From G963665545 sp963665545 (GTDB lineage: Bacteria; Pseudomonadota; Gammaproteobacteria; Xanthomonadales; SZUA-36), in the NCBI GenBank assembly GCA_963665545.2, contig CAXXKZ010000004.1, positions 186,001-250,000 of the forward strand: 64,000 nucleotides of DNA, written 5' to 3'. The notes beneath the pieces were generated by a model that was not told the origin of the DNA, did no database searches, and was given only the letters and a program-made list of their open reading frames with translations. Of the stretch, positions 44,602 through 54,465 are shown piece after piece; the stretch's first letter is position 1, and each line of letters begins with the position of its first letter. A program made the position numbers and the translations under genes.

Positions 44602-46117
44602 GGTGCACCTCCCTCAGATGATCGTAACGTTCGGTGTTAGCAGTGGGTTCAGCGTTGATGGTCAGTGCCGGAGGTGGCTCCAGTCTGGCCGGACGTGGTT
44701 CATCCAGCAGGTGACCCAGGCGGTTGAGGACATGGGTTTTGGTCAGTACACCGGACTCAATCGCCTCACCCACAGCTTGCTCAACGAGGTGCTCATCATG
44801 CTGCAATACCAACGCCAAAATATCAGCCATCTCCCGATCCCCGCCGGGGCGCTTTAACAGTACGGACTGTAAGGTCCGGAAGCTCTTGGGTAGCGTGGTA
44901 AATGGCGCGCCGTTACGCAGTGCCCCCGGCTTTCTCTGCACCACCGCCAGGTAATGCCGCCAGTCATAGCTGGTCTTGCCGGGGCTGGAATGATCACGGC
45001 TGAAGATGCGTTCATGCGCGGCGATCACCTCTGCCCTGGCAACCATCACCAGCCGGTCGGCATAGATCCGTAGGCTGATGACCTGGTTCGCCAGCGCTGC
45101 CGGCACACTGTAGCGGTTGCGCTCAAAGACAATCAGGCAGGTGGGCGAAACCCGCTTGGCGTGCTCGATGAAGCCATCGAATGGTGGCGGTACCGTCATC
45201 AGGGTGGGCTGTTCATTGGCGTAAACCTCAGCAATGGTCCGGTTAGTCTGCTCCGGATGCTGAATCTCGTGCCATAGCGCTTTACATCGCTGTTCAAGCC
45301 AGACGTTCAATGCTGCAAGGTCACGAAATGCCGGTGCATCGTGCCAGAGACGGTAGCGGGCATCGCGAACGTTCTTCTCTATCTGGCCTTTCTCCCAGCC
45401 GGCGGCCGGGTTACAAAAGTCCGACTCAAACATAAAGTGGCTGACCATGGCACGAAAGCGCGCATTGACCTGGCGTTGCTTGCCGCGCCCCACCTTATCC
45501 ACGGCCGTCTTCATGTTGTCGTAGATGCCGCGTCGAGGAATGCCATCCAGCGCCCGCAAGCAATGGTTATGCGCATCAAACAGCATCTCATGTGTTTGCA
45601 GCGGATAGGCCCTGAGCATAAACGCCCGGCTGTGACACAGCTTGAAATGGCCCACCTGCAACTTCATCTGTCGCGGACCCACCCGCGCCCAGTCCTCACT
45701 CCAGTCGAACTGGAAGGCCTCACCCGGGGCGAAGATCAGCGGTATATAGGTGCCACGACTGGCCTGGTTATCCGCTTCACGTTGCCGTTGACGCCAGTCA
45801 CGCGCAAAGGCGGCTACCCGATCGTAGGATCCATCAAAGCCCAGCGCCACCAGATCCCGGTGGAGCATCTTTAAACTTCGCCGGCGCTTGCGGTTGCGGC
45901 CAGACTCACGCTTCAACCAGGTAGCCAGCGTTCCGGCAAAAGGATCGAGCTTGCTGACTGATCTGCGCAGCGGATACTTCGGTTCAATAATCCCACTGGC
46001 CAGGTACTTACGAATGGTGTGCCGGGAAAGCCCGGTTCGTCTTGAAATCTCTCGCATCGACAGCTTGTCACGGCCATGCCATCGTCGTATTACACTCAAT
46101 AAATCCACGTCTATCAC
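44591..46117 (-). CDS. istA: IS21-family transposase
   Basis: A 508-residue DDE transposase starting at GTG. The N-terminal helix-turn-helix (MREISRRTGLSRHTIRKYLASG) is followed by the catalytic core with FQFDWSEDWARVG (first Asp), YDNMKTAVDKVGRG (second Asp) and NPAAGWEKGQIEKNVRDAR (Glu). Complete. Confidence 0.95.
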   Translation of the reverse strand: MIDVDLLSVIRRWHGRDKLSMREISRRTGLSRHTIRKYLASGIIEPKYPLRRSVSKLDPFAGTLATWLKRESGRNRKRRRSLKMLHRDLVALGFDGSYDRVAAFARDWRQRQREADNQASRGTYIPLIFAPGEAFQFDWSEDWARVGPRQMKLQVGHFKLCHSRAFMLRAYPLQTHEMLFDAHNHCLRALDGIPRRGIYDNMKTAVDKVGRGKQRQVNARFRAMVSHFMFESDFCNPAAGWEKGQIEKNVRDARYRLWHDAPAFRDLAALNVWLEQRCKALWHEIQHPEQTNRTIAEVYANEQPTLMTVPPPFDGFIEHAKRVSPTCLIVFERNRYSVPAALANQVISLRIYADRLVMVARAEVIAAHERIFSRDHSSPGKTSYDWRHYLAVVQRKPGALRNGAPFTTLPKSFRTLQSVLLKRPGGDREMADILALVLQHDEHLVEQAVGEAIESGVLTKTHVLNRLGHLLDEPRPARLEPPPALTINAEPTANTERYDHLREVHHVD

Positions 46118-46225
46118 TCCTTGTACACTCCCGCTTTATCATCAGCAGGAAAGAGGGTTACACGTGGGGCAATATTGGATGCAAATATGGGGAGTTAGTG
46201 GTGTACTTTTGGATGCAAATTAACA

Positions 46226-46524
46226 TGCACACCATCCGCACGGACAACGGTCACGAATTCCAGGCCAAATTTCATTGGCATCTGAAGGACCTGGGCATTA
46301 ATCACTTCTACATCAGACCCGCGACCCCACGATTGAACGGCAAAGTGGAACGATCTCACCTGACCGACAAGCTTGAGTTCTATCAACTCATCGATTACAA
46401 AGGCGACGTCGACCTGGCCAAGAAATTACGCGACTGGGAGGCCTTCTATAACTTTCTCAGACCGCACGCTGCACTGAATGGAAAAACCCCCTATGGACGG
46501 TTGCGCGAGAAGCTGGTAGCATAG
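46226..46524 (+). pseudogene. C-terminal fragment of an IS481/IS3-like transposase
   Basis: About 99 codons open directly after the IS21 end. IRTDNGHEFQAKFHWHLKDLG holds the second catalytic Asp, and RLNGKVERSHLTDKLEFY the catalytic Glu, with the usual LRDWEAFYNFLRPHAALNGKTP ending. The first Asp and the DNA-binding part are gone, so it is inactive. Its 5' side was removed at the IS21 junction. Confidence 0.85.
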
Positions 46525-46558
46525 CTGTTCAGCGTCCTGTGAAGTTATTACCATCACA

Positions 46559-46669
46559 CTGATTAGTTGCCAGCCGGTATTGTTGGTGATTAAGGTGAAT
46601 GGTTACAGCCACAAGGAGATCGCCGACAATCACTCGCGCTATCCCAGAGGAAACTATTGTAGGAGCTAA
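46559..46669 (+). pseudogene. possible region-4 remnant of an ECF sigma factor
   Basis: A short frame reads LISCQPVLLVIKVNGYSHKEIADN and then ends. It resembles the start of sigma region 4 (for example 'RQVFLLRKVYGYSHKEIAE'). No recognition helix follows. ECF genes often precede TonB receptor genes like the next one, which supports the reading, but the match is short. Confidence 0.35.
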
Positions 46670-46673
46670 CACC

Positions 46674-48902
46674 ATGCCGCATCCAAGGCCACGCACAACA
46701 TCCTTTTTCAAGCGCCTGGCAACAGCCGTAGTCGCTGCTATCGCAGTATCAGCCGAAGCACAGACGGGAGGTATTGAAGAACTGGAACTCGAAGAAGTCA
46801 TCGTCACGGCTCAGTTCCGTGAGGAAAATTTGCAGAACGTCGCCGTCGCGATGACCGCATTTGACGGCAAGAGGCTCGAGGGCCTTGGAATCACTGATAT
46901 AGCGGACATTCTACGCCGCGTCCCGGGCGTTGATTTATACAGCCGCGGTCCGAATAAATCGGATGTTTCCATTCGCGGACTTGCAAACCTCGTTTCACAG
47001 ACCGATTTCCAACGCACCAGCAACCTGACAGGGTTTTATATGGACGGTGTCAGTGTGGCAGTGACATATAATTCCCAGCGCACCTGGAATTTATTTGACA
47101 TGGACAGAGTGGAGGTTCTACGTGGCCCACAGGGAACCCTTTACGGTGAGGGTGCGATGGGGGGTGCCATCCGTTACGAAACGCGAAGTCCCAATCTCGA
47201 GGAATTCGAAGCCCTGTTTAGCGGGACGCTGAGTACGACCGACGGTGCCGGTGATGCCAACTGGTCCATCAATGGTACCGTCAACATCCCGATCTCCAAG
47301 GACAAATTCGGGATACGTGTTACTGGATTTGTCCGCGAAGACGCCGGTTTCATTAATTACGTAACCGCTGGTGTGGAAGATGCAAACAAATTCAAGAACG
47401 CTGGCTTCCGGGCCGTGGGGCTGCTCCAAATTAATGACCAACTATCTGTCAGATTGAATGTTACTCATGAAGAAAGCACCAGTGAATCCGAGTGGACAGC
47501 CACCGAACCAGTCAAAGATCTCGAAAACTTATTTCACCCGTTGCTCGAACCCGCTTTGGATGACGTGACGCTCGTTAGTGCGCAAATACACTACAATACG
47601 CAGTTTGGCACTTTCAGTTCGATTAGCGGTTACTTTGACCGGAGTATGGACGACCTGGGTCTTGATCCGACTGTGACCGGTGCCATTGGCCTTCCAACAG
47701 ACAAGACCTTCTTGATTGACTACGAGGCTTTTTCGGAAGAATTACGCTTCGTCTCCAACTTAAGTGGGCCCTTCAGTTTCCTGGCCGGGGCCTACTTCAA
47801 ACACAGTAAGCAGGGCGAGGATCTGGACGAGCAGATCGTTGGGCCTGTTTTGCCCGGAGCCATTCTAATCATTGACGAGGCTTATGACGGAAAACAATAT
47901 TCATTTTTCGGCGAGGCAAGTTACGAAGTATCCGAAAAACTGACATTAACGGCAGGCCTCAGGTACTTTCGCGAGAAAGTTGATTCAGCTCAGGTCTGGA
48001 CCGAGCCGGAAGTAATTTTTACTTTCATCCCGACCAATCCGTTCACTTCAGATATTACAATCTCGAAAGTTTTGCCCAAGTTCGTAGTCGATTATCAGCC
48101 AAATGAAGATGTCTTGCTCTACGCCGGGGCGTCTCGCGGGGCCCGCAACGGCGGACTAAACGTCACTTCGACAATCAGTTTTATCGCCTTCACCGGAACC
48201 GACACGACACCATTTCGAACATTCAAAGAAGACTCGGTGTGGTCTTATGAAGTTGGCGCCAAGACCCAATGGTTAGACCGCAAGCTTACCGTGAATTTGG
48301 CTGGCTACTACCTGGATTGGACCAATATGCAGGTTTTGGTTGCCAGTCCGCCCTTGCCGTTCTTCCCGAACGGTATTGGCTTTGTCGGCAATGGCGAAAC
48401 CGCGCGCACCATAGGCGCTGAGATTGAAATCAACTACGCCCCGAACTCTTATACTCACTTTTTCTTTTCCGGGAATGTGGCCGATGCGGAAATCACGACC
48501 GAGATTTCATTTAATCAAACGTTGGGTACTGTTGTCCCGGCGGGATCACCCATTCCTGGCGTTGCGGACTGGACATTTAATACAGGCGTCGACCTGATCT
48601 ATCCCCTGGGAGAAATGCTCGGCGGTAATACAAACGTTGTCGCGCGCCTCAATTACCAGCGTTTCGCCAAAATGGCTGGCAACATTACGACGGGAAGTGC
48701 GAATGCCCAGCCCAACTTTAACATTCCCGAGTACGGCCTGCTTAATCTGCGTCTCGGGCTGGAATTCGAGAAATGGAGTGTGACTTTATTCGCTAACAAT
48801 GTAGCGAACGAAATTGTGCCGCTGTATCAGGGTTTCAGCAACAGCGGTTTTTTTATCAACAAGCCGCGGGTTTTCGGCCTGACAGTGAACACGAGATTTT
48901 GA
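46674..48902 (+). CDS. TonB-dependent outer-membrane receptor
   Basis: A 742-residue receptor. ATG at 46674 is preceded by TAGGAG. The signal peptide (FFKRLATAVVAAIAVSAEA) is followed by a TonB box-like EEVIVTAQ, the plug (NVAVAMTAFDGKRLEGLGI, VSIRGLANLVSQT, VEVLRGPQGTLYGEGAMGGAIRYETRSP) and a beta barrel that ends in aromatic FGLTVNTRF, the BAM signal. The plug style is that of receptors for organic substrates in oligotrophic Proteobacteria rather than classic siderophore receptors. The stop overlaps the amidase start by 4 bp, so the two probably work on one nutrient. Confidence 0.9.
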   Translation: MPHPRPRTTSFFKRLATAVVAAIAVSAEAQTGGIEELELEEVIVTAQFREENLQNVAVAMTAFDGKRLEGLGITDIADILRRVPGVDLYSRGPNKSDVSIRGLANLVSQTDFQRTSNLTGFYMDGVSVAVTYNSQRTWNLFDMDRVEVLRGPQGTLYGEGAMGGAIRYETRSPNLEEFEALFSGTLSTTDGAGDANWSINGTVNIPISKDKFGIRVTGFVREDAGFINYVTAGVEDANKFKNAGFRAVGLLQINDQLSVRLNVTHEESTSESEWTATEPVKDLENLFHPLLEPALDDVTLVSAQIHYNTQFGTFSSISGYFDRSMDDLGLDPTVTGAIGLPTDKTFLIDYEAFSEELRFVSNLSGPFSFLAGAYFKHSKQGEDLDEQIVGPVLPGAILIIDEAYDGKQYSFFGEASYEVSEKLTLTAGLRYFREKVDSAQVWTEPEVIFTFIPTNPFTSDITISKVLPKFVVDYQPNEDVLLYAGASRGARNGGLNVTSTISFIAFTGTDTTPFRTFKEDSVWSYEVGAKTQWLDRKLTVNLAGYYLDWTNMQVLVASPPLPFFPNGIGFVGNGETARTIGAEIEINYAPNSYTHFFFSGNVADAEITTEISFNQTLGTVVPAGSPIPGVADWTFNTGVDLIYPLGEMLGGNTNVVARLNYQRFAKMAGNITTGSANAQPNFNIPEYGLLNLRLGLEFEKWSVTLFANNVANEIVPLYQGFSNSGFFINKPRVFGLTVNTRF

Positions 48903-50722
48903 GTGAACACCAGACCCCGCGTGCTTTACGCCGCGAATTCCTCACAGTTTCCGCTGCCGGGATTCTGGGGGTAAGCGGTGCTCTAACAGCCTGCGCCAAT
49001 CAAATTGGGCATGAAGACAAGGACACATCTTCGAGCGATTTAGCGGGCGGCGTATCAGAATCAGGCATAACCGAACGAACCATTGCGGAAGCGGAAAAAC
49101 TTCACGGGCTCACTTATTCGCCGGAGGAACGCCGGCAAATAGTTCAAACCATCGACGCACAAATCGCCAATGTAGAGGCCATTCGGAAGATCCCGAAAGA
49201 AAAAGCACTGATGCCGGCGCTCGCATTCGATCCGCGCTTGCCCGGCAAGGCTTACTCCCCCCAGCCAGATTCCGTGAGGCTCGCAAGCCCACCGCCCGGA
49301 TCGCTGCCCGGCGACGAGGCGGGCATCGCCTATGCCTCGGTCTCAGAACAGGGCCATTGGTTCCGGACCGGCCAAATCACCAGCAGGCGTCTTACGGAAA
49401 TTTACCTTGACCGCATCAAGCGAATTGCACCGCAACTGGAATGTTTTATTACGGTGACACCGGAGTTGGCCCTGCATCAGGCCGATAGCGCCGACCGGGA
49501 CTTTTTACAGGGGCGAAATCACGGGCCTCTCCAGGGCATTCCGTACGGGATCAAGGATGTATTCGATACAGCCGGTGTGCCAAGCACCTGGGGCGCCATG
49601 CCATACAAGGATCGAGTGCCCAAAAAGGATGCGCTGGTGGCCACGCTCCTGCGCAATGCCGGCGCGGTGCTTCTTGGGAAACTCGCCACTGGCTCGCTCG
49701 CGAATGGCAGCCGGTGGTACGGTGGCGACTCGCGGAACCCCTGGAACATGGGTGAGAGCGCCGGCGGTTCGAGTACAGGTGCGGGCTCGGCCACGGCGGC
49801 GGGCCTGGTTGGCTTCTCGATCGGCACCGACAGCCTCGGGTCTATCCTCAATCCGTCCGACCGCTGTGGGGTCACGGGGCTGCGGCCGACCTTCGGTCGC
49901 GTTCCCACGCGCAACAGCATGCCGCTCACGCCGAGTTTGAGCCGTATCGGCCCCATCGTCAGAACGGTAGAGGATGCTGCCCTGGTGCTCGCCGCAATCA
50001 ACTACCATGACCCGCAAGCCTCGGATTCAATAGCAATGGGTTTCTCTTATGACGGGCATATGGACATTGCCGGTCTCAAGGTCGGCTATTCGCCAAAATG
50101 GTTTGAAACGGTGGGCAATGGGCCGGCCGCGCAAGTACCGGTGAGTGTGGCGCACACGAACGTCTTGACTGTACTCAACGATATGGGTGCGGATCTTATT
50201 GAGGTCGACCTGCCCGACCTTCCGTACGCGGCGATGATTCCGATGCTCTATGCAGAAGCAGCCGCTGTGTTCGAGGAGCTTACCCTCACTGGCCGGGACG
50301 AAGAACTCGTTGCCCAAAAAATCACGGAACCCAGCTGGCCAAGTAGTTGGCGTGAAGTTCGGCTTCTCTCGGCGGTAGACTATATCCAAGCGGACCGGTT
50401 TCGCCGTCAGGTCATGATGGTGATGGATGAGATTTTTGAGAGCGTGGAGGTGTTATGCGGCCCCCTTTATGGCTATTCAATTGCTCTGGTCGCAGCTACG
50501 AACTTTACTGGCCATCCGGGCCTCACTATGCGGGTTGGATTTGACGACAGCCCCACGCGGACGATCTACGGTGCACCGATGGACATTGATGGAGTCAAGC
50601 ACCTCATCACCGAGAACATTACGTTCCACGGTCGGCTTTTCGAGGAGGGGAAAATGCTTGCCCTCGGCCGCGCGCTCGAAGAGCGTCTCAACGTTTGGAG
50701 AGAGCGCCCGCCCGTGGGGTGA
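48899..50722 (+). CDS. Tat-exported amidase (amidase signature family)
   Basis: A 607-residue amidase starting at a TTG that overlaps the receptor stop. The N-terminus has a twin-arginine motif (RREFL) and a hydrophobic region with a possible lipobox (SGALTAC). Catalytic triad blocks: Lys in GIPYGIKDVFDTAGVP, cis-Ser in GESAGGSSTGAGSATAAGL, and nucleophile Ser in GTDSLGSILNPSDRCGVTGLRPTFGRV. It should hydrolyse an amide in the periplasm after uptake by the coupled TonB receptor. The substrate is unknown. Confidence 0.88.
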   Translation: MSEHQTPRALRREFLTVSAAGILGVSGALTACANQIGHEDKDTSSSDLAGGVSESGITERTIAEAEKLHGLTYSPEERRQIVQTIDAQIANVEAIRKIPKEKALMPALAFDPRLPGKAYSPQPDSVRLASPPPGSLPGDEAGIAYASVSEQGHWFRTGQITSRRLTEIYLDRIKRIAPQLECFITVTPELALHQADSADRDFLQGRNHGPLQGIPYGIKDVFDTAGVPSTWGAMPYKDRVPKKDALVATLLRNAGAVLLGKLATGSLANGSRWYGGDSRNPWNMGESAGGSSTGAGSATAAGLVGFSIGTDSLGSILNPSDRCGVTGLRPTFGRVPTRNSMPLTPSLSRIGPIVRTVEDAALVLAAINYHDPQASDSIAMGFSYDGHMDIAGLKVGYSPKWFETVGNGPAAQVPVSVAHTNVLTVLNDMGADLIEVDLPDLPYAAMIPMLYAEAAAVFEELTLTGRDEELVAQKITEPSWPSSWREVRLLSAVDYIQADRFRRQVMMVMDEIFESVEVLCGPLYGYSIALVAATNFTGHPGLTMRVGFDDSPTRTIYGAPMDIDGVKHLITENITFHGRLFEEGKMLALGRALEERLNVWRERPPVG

Positions 50723-51136
50723 CACGCTGAATAGCCTGGTTGGTGTGCATAACGCTTCAAGAATGAACGGTTCAAGAAGCCCCATCCACCGCTTTTACCA
50801 GCCACTCACGCGTTTAAGGCCCTCGGTCAGGCTCGCCCATGATCATTATTGAACCTTCCACAAACAGATAACGCGGATCACCCAGATTTTTCGGATGCCA
50901 TTTCCGATTTACGCGAGGGGGAGGGTTGAACGCAAGAGAACGGTCAAAAATAGCTTGGCGAGCTTACGCAGTGGCTTATGCGTATAATGTTTATTATGTA
51001 AAATTAAACTGAAAAGCAGACTTACGACCGTGACAGCATAATTCCTAGGGCTAAACCGGCAAAAGACCTATTTACTCTGAACATATTCCTCGAAATAATT
51101 ACCCTTCGGTAAACATATTAAGGGGACACAAACAAA
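50723..51136. other. intergenic region left of the small ORF, contains the dif-like site
   Basis: About 410 bp without a convincing gene. The right half is AT-rich and contains the Xer site, followed by an AGGGG ribosome site at 51121 for the 59-residue ORF. The left half contains CCTGGTT and GCATAAC words that recur near 51715. Confidence 0.5.
50977..51004 (+). other. dif-like XerC/XerD recombination site
   Basis: A 28-bp site laid out as XerC arm TATGCGTATAA, centre TGTTTA, XerD arm TTATGTAAAAT. Against E. coli dif the XerC arm keeps TGCG-ATAA, the centre differs by one base and the XerD arm by one base. It could be the chromosomal dimer-resolution site or one end (att) of an integrated Xer-dependent element. 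Confidence 0.75.
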
Positions 51137-51316
51137 ATGCACCGACTTCAAGACAAACTGCCCAAATTTTGGCAGGGCTGGACCATCGACGAGGATTTTC
51201 TTTATTCACCCAACGGTGACAAATTTTTACCTGTTCAGATTCTCGTCTGTCACTTCATTACTCAAATGGAGGACTATCGCAAAGTACTATGGGAATGGCC
51301 AGACTCAATTCAATAG
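51137..51316 (+). CDS. small protein, 59 residues, YSPNGDKF motif
   Basis: ATG with AGGGG about 11 bases upstream. The product has a WQGWTIDEDFLYSPNGDKFLP core and a polar C-terminal helix rich in Trp. A second, truncated relative (FFYSPNGDKFTP, then the same length to a VC end) occurs at 56464-56590, so this is a real conserved unit of the dif-flanked segment. Short proteins with a 'W-x-GW...L-x-SP-x-G' pattern occur in some filamentous phages that integrate at dif. That resemblance is from memory and unverified. Confidence 0.5.
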   Translation: MHRLQDKLPKFWQGWTIDEDFLYSPNGDKFLPVQILVCHFITQMEDYRKVLWEWPDSIQ

Positions 51317-51741
51317 CTGTTTCACAAACCAAACTCGGCTCTCCGCAAAACCGGCCCAAACTGATAGATACTTCAGGCGGCGTTCTGGCCCCAACCTTGT
51401 ACAGCAAGCTAGCGACAGGGAGCGTTGCCGGGGAAGAAATCGTTGTTGCGGAAATTGTTGTCGCTGGGTTCCCTTTTGGGACAGTATCAATATAGCAGCT
51501 TTCGGCCAAACGGAGTCCCATTACTCCGGCCAGATTTCCATTGAATCCAGCTGCGCCAATGCAATTCCTAATTTAGTCGGCATCCGGCTGGGAGTAGAAA
51601 AATACCGGTCACTCCAGTATCATTCTCTTCGGCTCAAGAGACGGTTGGTTATGCCATGCTATGCGCGGCGGCCAGTATTGGGACTTCCCTCAGGTGGTCG
51701 TGCTATTTGATGGCCTGGTTTGCATAACATACAGGTGGGGT
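51317..51741. other. intergenic stretch with only weak open frames
   Basis: About 425 bp. A plus-strand frame from 51289 to 51495 (68 codons, opening MGMARLNSIAVSQTKLG) has protein-like composition and overlaps the end of the small ORF, but no recognised motif. Other open frames here are basic or cysteine-rich and look non-coding. Confidence 0.35.
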
Positions 51742-53072
51742 ATGAAGCACGGTCGAATTAGATTTGCCTTGGTCACCTTATTGTTCGGGATCGGCGGGCC
51801 GACGGCTATGCAGCAACCGAGGACGACAAGTTGACCGCTGGCGACCCGGCAGCAGGTGATCGCTTTGGCGCCTCGGTGGCCGTCAGCGGAACCACCGTTG
51901 TGGTCGGCGCTTACCTTAGCGACGACGCGGGAGACCAATCTGGCTCGGCCTACGTCTTCGACTGCAGCAGTTTCCCCTGCGTCCAGGTCAGCAAGCTGAC
52001 CGCTTCCGACGCGGCAGCGGGTGACAGGTTTGGCTGGTCGGTGGCCGTTAGTGGAACCACCGCCGTGGTCGGCGCTTACCAAAACGACGGGCCAAATAAT
52101 TCCGGTTCGGCCTATTATTTCGACCTGTCGATCTGCGGGGCGGCCTGCACCCAGGACGGCAAGCTGACCGCTTCCGACAAGACATTCCGTGACTGGTTTG
52201 GCTTCTCGGTGGCCGTTAGCGGAACCACCGCCGTGGTCGGCGCTGTCCAAGACGACGACGGGGGAGTCGATGCCGGTTCGGCCTATTATTACGAATTATC
52301 GACCTGCGGGGCGGCCTGCACCCAGGACGGCAAGCTGACCGCTGCCGACCCGGCAGCGGGTGACAACTTTGGCCGCAGGGTGGCCGTCAGCGGAACCACC
52401 GCCGTGGTCGGCGCTTACCGTGACGACGACGCGGGAAGCAATTCCGGCTCGGCCTATTATTTCGACCTATCGGCCTGCGGGACGGCCTGCACCCAGGACG
52501 GCAAGCAGACCGCTGCCGACGCGGCAGCGGGCGACCAATTTGGCAGGTCGGTGGCCGTCAGCGGAACCACCGCCGTGGTCGGCGCTGAACGTAACAACGA
52601 CGCGGGAGACGATTCCGGCTCGGCCTATTATTTCGATTTATCGGGCTGCGGGGCGGCCTGCACCGAGGACGGCAAGCTGACCGCTGCCGACGCGGCAGAG
52701 GATGATAACTTTGGCATCTCGGTGGCCGTCAGTGGAACCACCGCCGTGGTCGGCGCTTTTAGAGACGACGACGTGGCAGATGGCTCTGGCTCGGCCTATT
52801 ATTTCGACCTATCGGCCTGCGGGACGGCCTGCACCGAGGACGGCAAGCTGACCGCTGCCGACGCGGCAGCGACCGACACGTTTGGCATCTCGGTGGCCGT
52901 GAGCGGAACCACCGCCGTGGTCGGCGCTGACGGTAACGACGACGCTGGAGAGTCTTCCGGCTCGGCCTATGTATTCGGTGACACAACCCCGATGCACGCT
53001 ACTTTTAAGGTGTACAAATCCTTCAATGACGGAAATCCTTCCGATGTTGTTGTCGACATCGACTGTAACTCC
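51742..53072 (+). pseudogene. FG-GAP repeat, IPTL-CTERM surface protein: 5' part, IS256-interrupted
   Basis: ATG at 51742 after GGTGGGG starts a signal peptide (IRFALVTLLFGIGG), but that frame hits TGA. The repeat domain is in another frame (from 51831 at TTG, or GYAATEDDKLTAGD upstream), so a one- or two-base indel near 51800 is likely. Seven repeats of about 56 residues follow, each with D-x-F-G-x-S-V-A-V-S-G-T-T-A-V-V-G-A and SGSAYYFDL, an FG-GAP/integrin-alpha-like propeller. The frame ends on entering IS256 copy 2 at CNS. Removing the element and one 8-bp duplicate joins it exactly to 54466-55092. Acidic residues suggest calcium binding. Confidence 0.75.
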
Positions 53073-54457
53073 GAGTTATGATCGAATCTGGTGTTTGAGC
53101 AGTTGAAAAAAAGCGGCGTATCTGGTTGATTTGTTGTTACCAAACTTCAAAGCAACCAAAGGAGATACGCCACTATGAACAAGAATAATGTTATTGAACT
53201 GGAACGTCGAGCAATCAGTGCCGATCCGTTGACCGAATTGCTCAAAGAAGGCGCCCGGAAGCTGCTCGCCGAAGCGGTGGAAAGTGAATTCCAGGAGCTG
53301 CTGGCCAAGTATCAGGATTGGCGTACCGAATCAGGTCATGCCGGTGTGGTGCGCAACGGTTACCTGCCAGAACGTGAGTTGCAGACCGGCCTGGGACCGA
53401 TCCGGGTGAGAATTCCCAAGGTGCGCTCGAAGACCGGTGAAGCAGTGAGTTTTCAGTCGGTGCTGGTGCCGCCATATGTGCGCAAGACAGCGACTTTCGA
53501 GGCAGCCATTCCGTGGTTGTACCTCAAAGGGGTATCCAGCGGTGAGATGGCTGAGGCGTTGCGGGTACTGGTGGGCCCGCAGGCACAGGGTCTGTCGGCC
53601 AGCACGGTATCCCGCCTGAAACAGGTATGGGCGGAGGAATATCGAGCGTGGAGCCAGCGTCGCCTGGGACAGGACCGGTGGGTGTATGTCTGGGCTGATG
53701 GTGTCTACAGTGGGCTGCGGGCGGAGGATGCCAAGCTCTGCGCGCTGGTGATCATTGGTGTCAATGAACGCGGCGAAAAACATTTTCTGGCGATTGAGGA
53801 CGGGGTGCGGGAATCGACTCAGAGTTGGCGTGAGGTGTTGCTGAATCTGAAGTCGCGCGGCATGAGCGCCCCACAACTGGCGATTGGTGATGGTGCGATG
53901 GGTTTTTGGGCGGCGCTGGATGAAATCTTTCCGGCCAGCCGCCAGCAACGCTGCTGGATGCACAAGACCATGAATGTACTGAATTGTTTGCCGAAATCCG
54001 CACAACCCAAAGCCAAGCAGGCCCTGCACGCCATCTGGCAGGCGGAAACCAAGGATGATGCAAACAAGGCGTTTGATTTGTTTATTGAGATCTTTGAGGC
54101 GAAATACCCGAAAGCGACGAGCTGTTTGCTCAAGGATCGGGATGAACTGTTGGCATTTTATGATTTTCCGGCCCAACACTGGCAGAGCATCCGGATCAGC
54201 AACCCGATTGAATCCACCTTTGCCACCATCCGCCACCGGACCAAAAGATCCAAAGGTTGTCTGACGCGCAATGGCATGTTGCATATGATGTTCAAATTGA
54301 GCCAGTGTGCGGAAAAGAAATGGCGCCGGCTACGCGGCTTTGATTACCTGGCCAAGGTGATTACGGGGGTGAAATTCAAAGATGGGATCGAGGTAAAAGA
54401 GATTGATCAGGTCGCCGCTTGAATCAAATGGCTAAACACCAGATTTGACAATAGCTC
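53073..54457 (+). mobile_element. IS256-family insertion sequence, copy 2
   Basis: 1,385 bp with the same ends as copy 1. The target duplication GTAACTCC (8 bp) is present at 53065-53072 and 54458-54465, so this is an undisturbed insertion. Confidence 0.96.
53175..54422 (+). CDS. IS256-family transposase, copy 2
   Basis: 415 residues, differing from copies 1 and 3 at two places: VESEF instead of VESEV near residue 38, and RISNPIES instead of RTSNPIES beside the catalytic glutamate. Otherwise intact. The second change lies close to the active site and might alter activity. Confidence 0.95.
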   Translation: MNKNNVIELERRAISADPLTELLKEGARKLLAEAVESEFQELLAKYQDWRTESGHAGVVRNGYLPERELQTGLGPIRVRIPKVRSKTGEAVSFQSVLVPPYVRKTATFEAAIPWLYLKGVSSGEMAEALRVLVGPQAQGLSASTVSRLKQVWAEEYRAWSQRRLGQDRWVYVWADGVYSGLRAEDAKLCALVIIGVNERGEKHFLAIEDGVRESTQSWREVLLNLKSRGMSAPQLAIGDGAMGFWAALDEIFPASRQQRCWMHKTMNVLNCLPKSAQPKAKQALHAIWQAETKDDANKAFDLFIEIFEAKYPKATSCLLKDRDELLAFYDFPAQHWQSIRISNPIESTFATIRHRTKRSKGCLTRNGMLHMMFKLSQCAEKKWRRLRGFDYLAKVITGVKFKDGIEVKEIDQVAA

Positions 54458-54465
54458 GTAACTCC

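Larger units (their letters stand above)
43753..46225 (-). mobile_element. IS21-family insertion sequence
   Basis: About 2,473 bp. The ends are TGTTTATTTGCACC at the left and GGATGCAAATTAACA at the right, forming imperfect inverted repeats. Each end has a second internal copy of the TGCAAAT / TGGGGCAAT block. It contains istA and istB. The flanks do not share a duplication: the left one is the EVE-like gene and the right one an IS481-type fragment. Confidence 0.88.

Noticed and set aside
51216..51710. 164-codon frame left of the FG-GAP gene
   Set aside because: Composition is unlike a protein (Arg/Cys-rich patches), it overlaps the better 59-residue ORF and it lacks a ribosome site.
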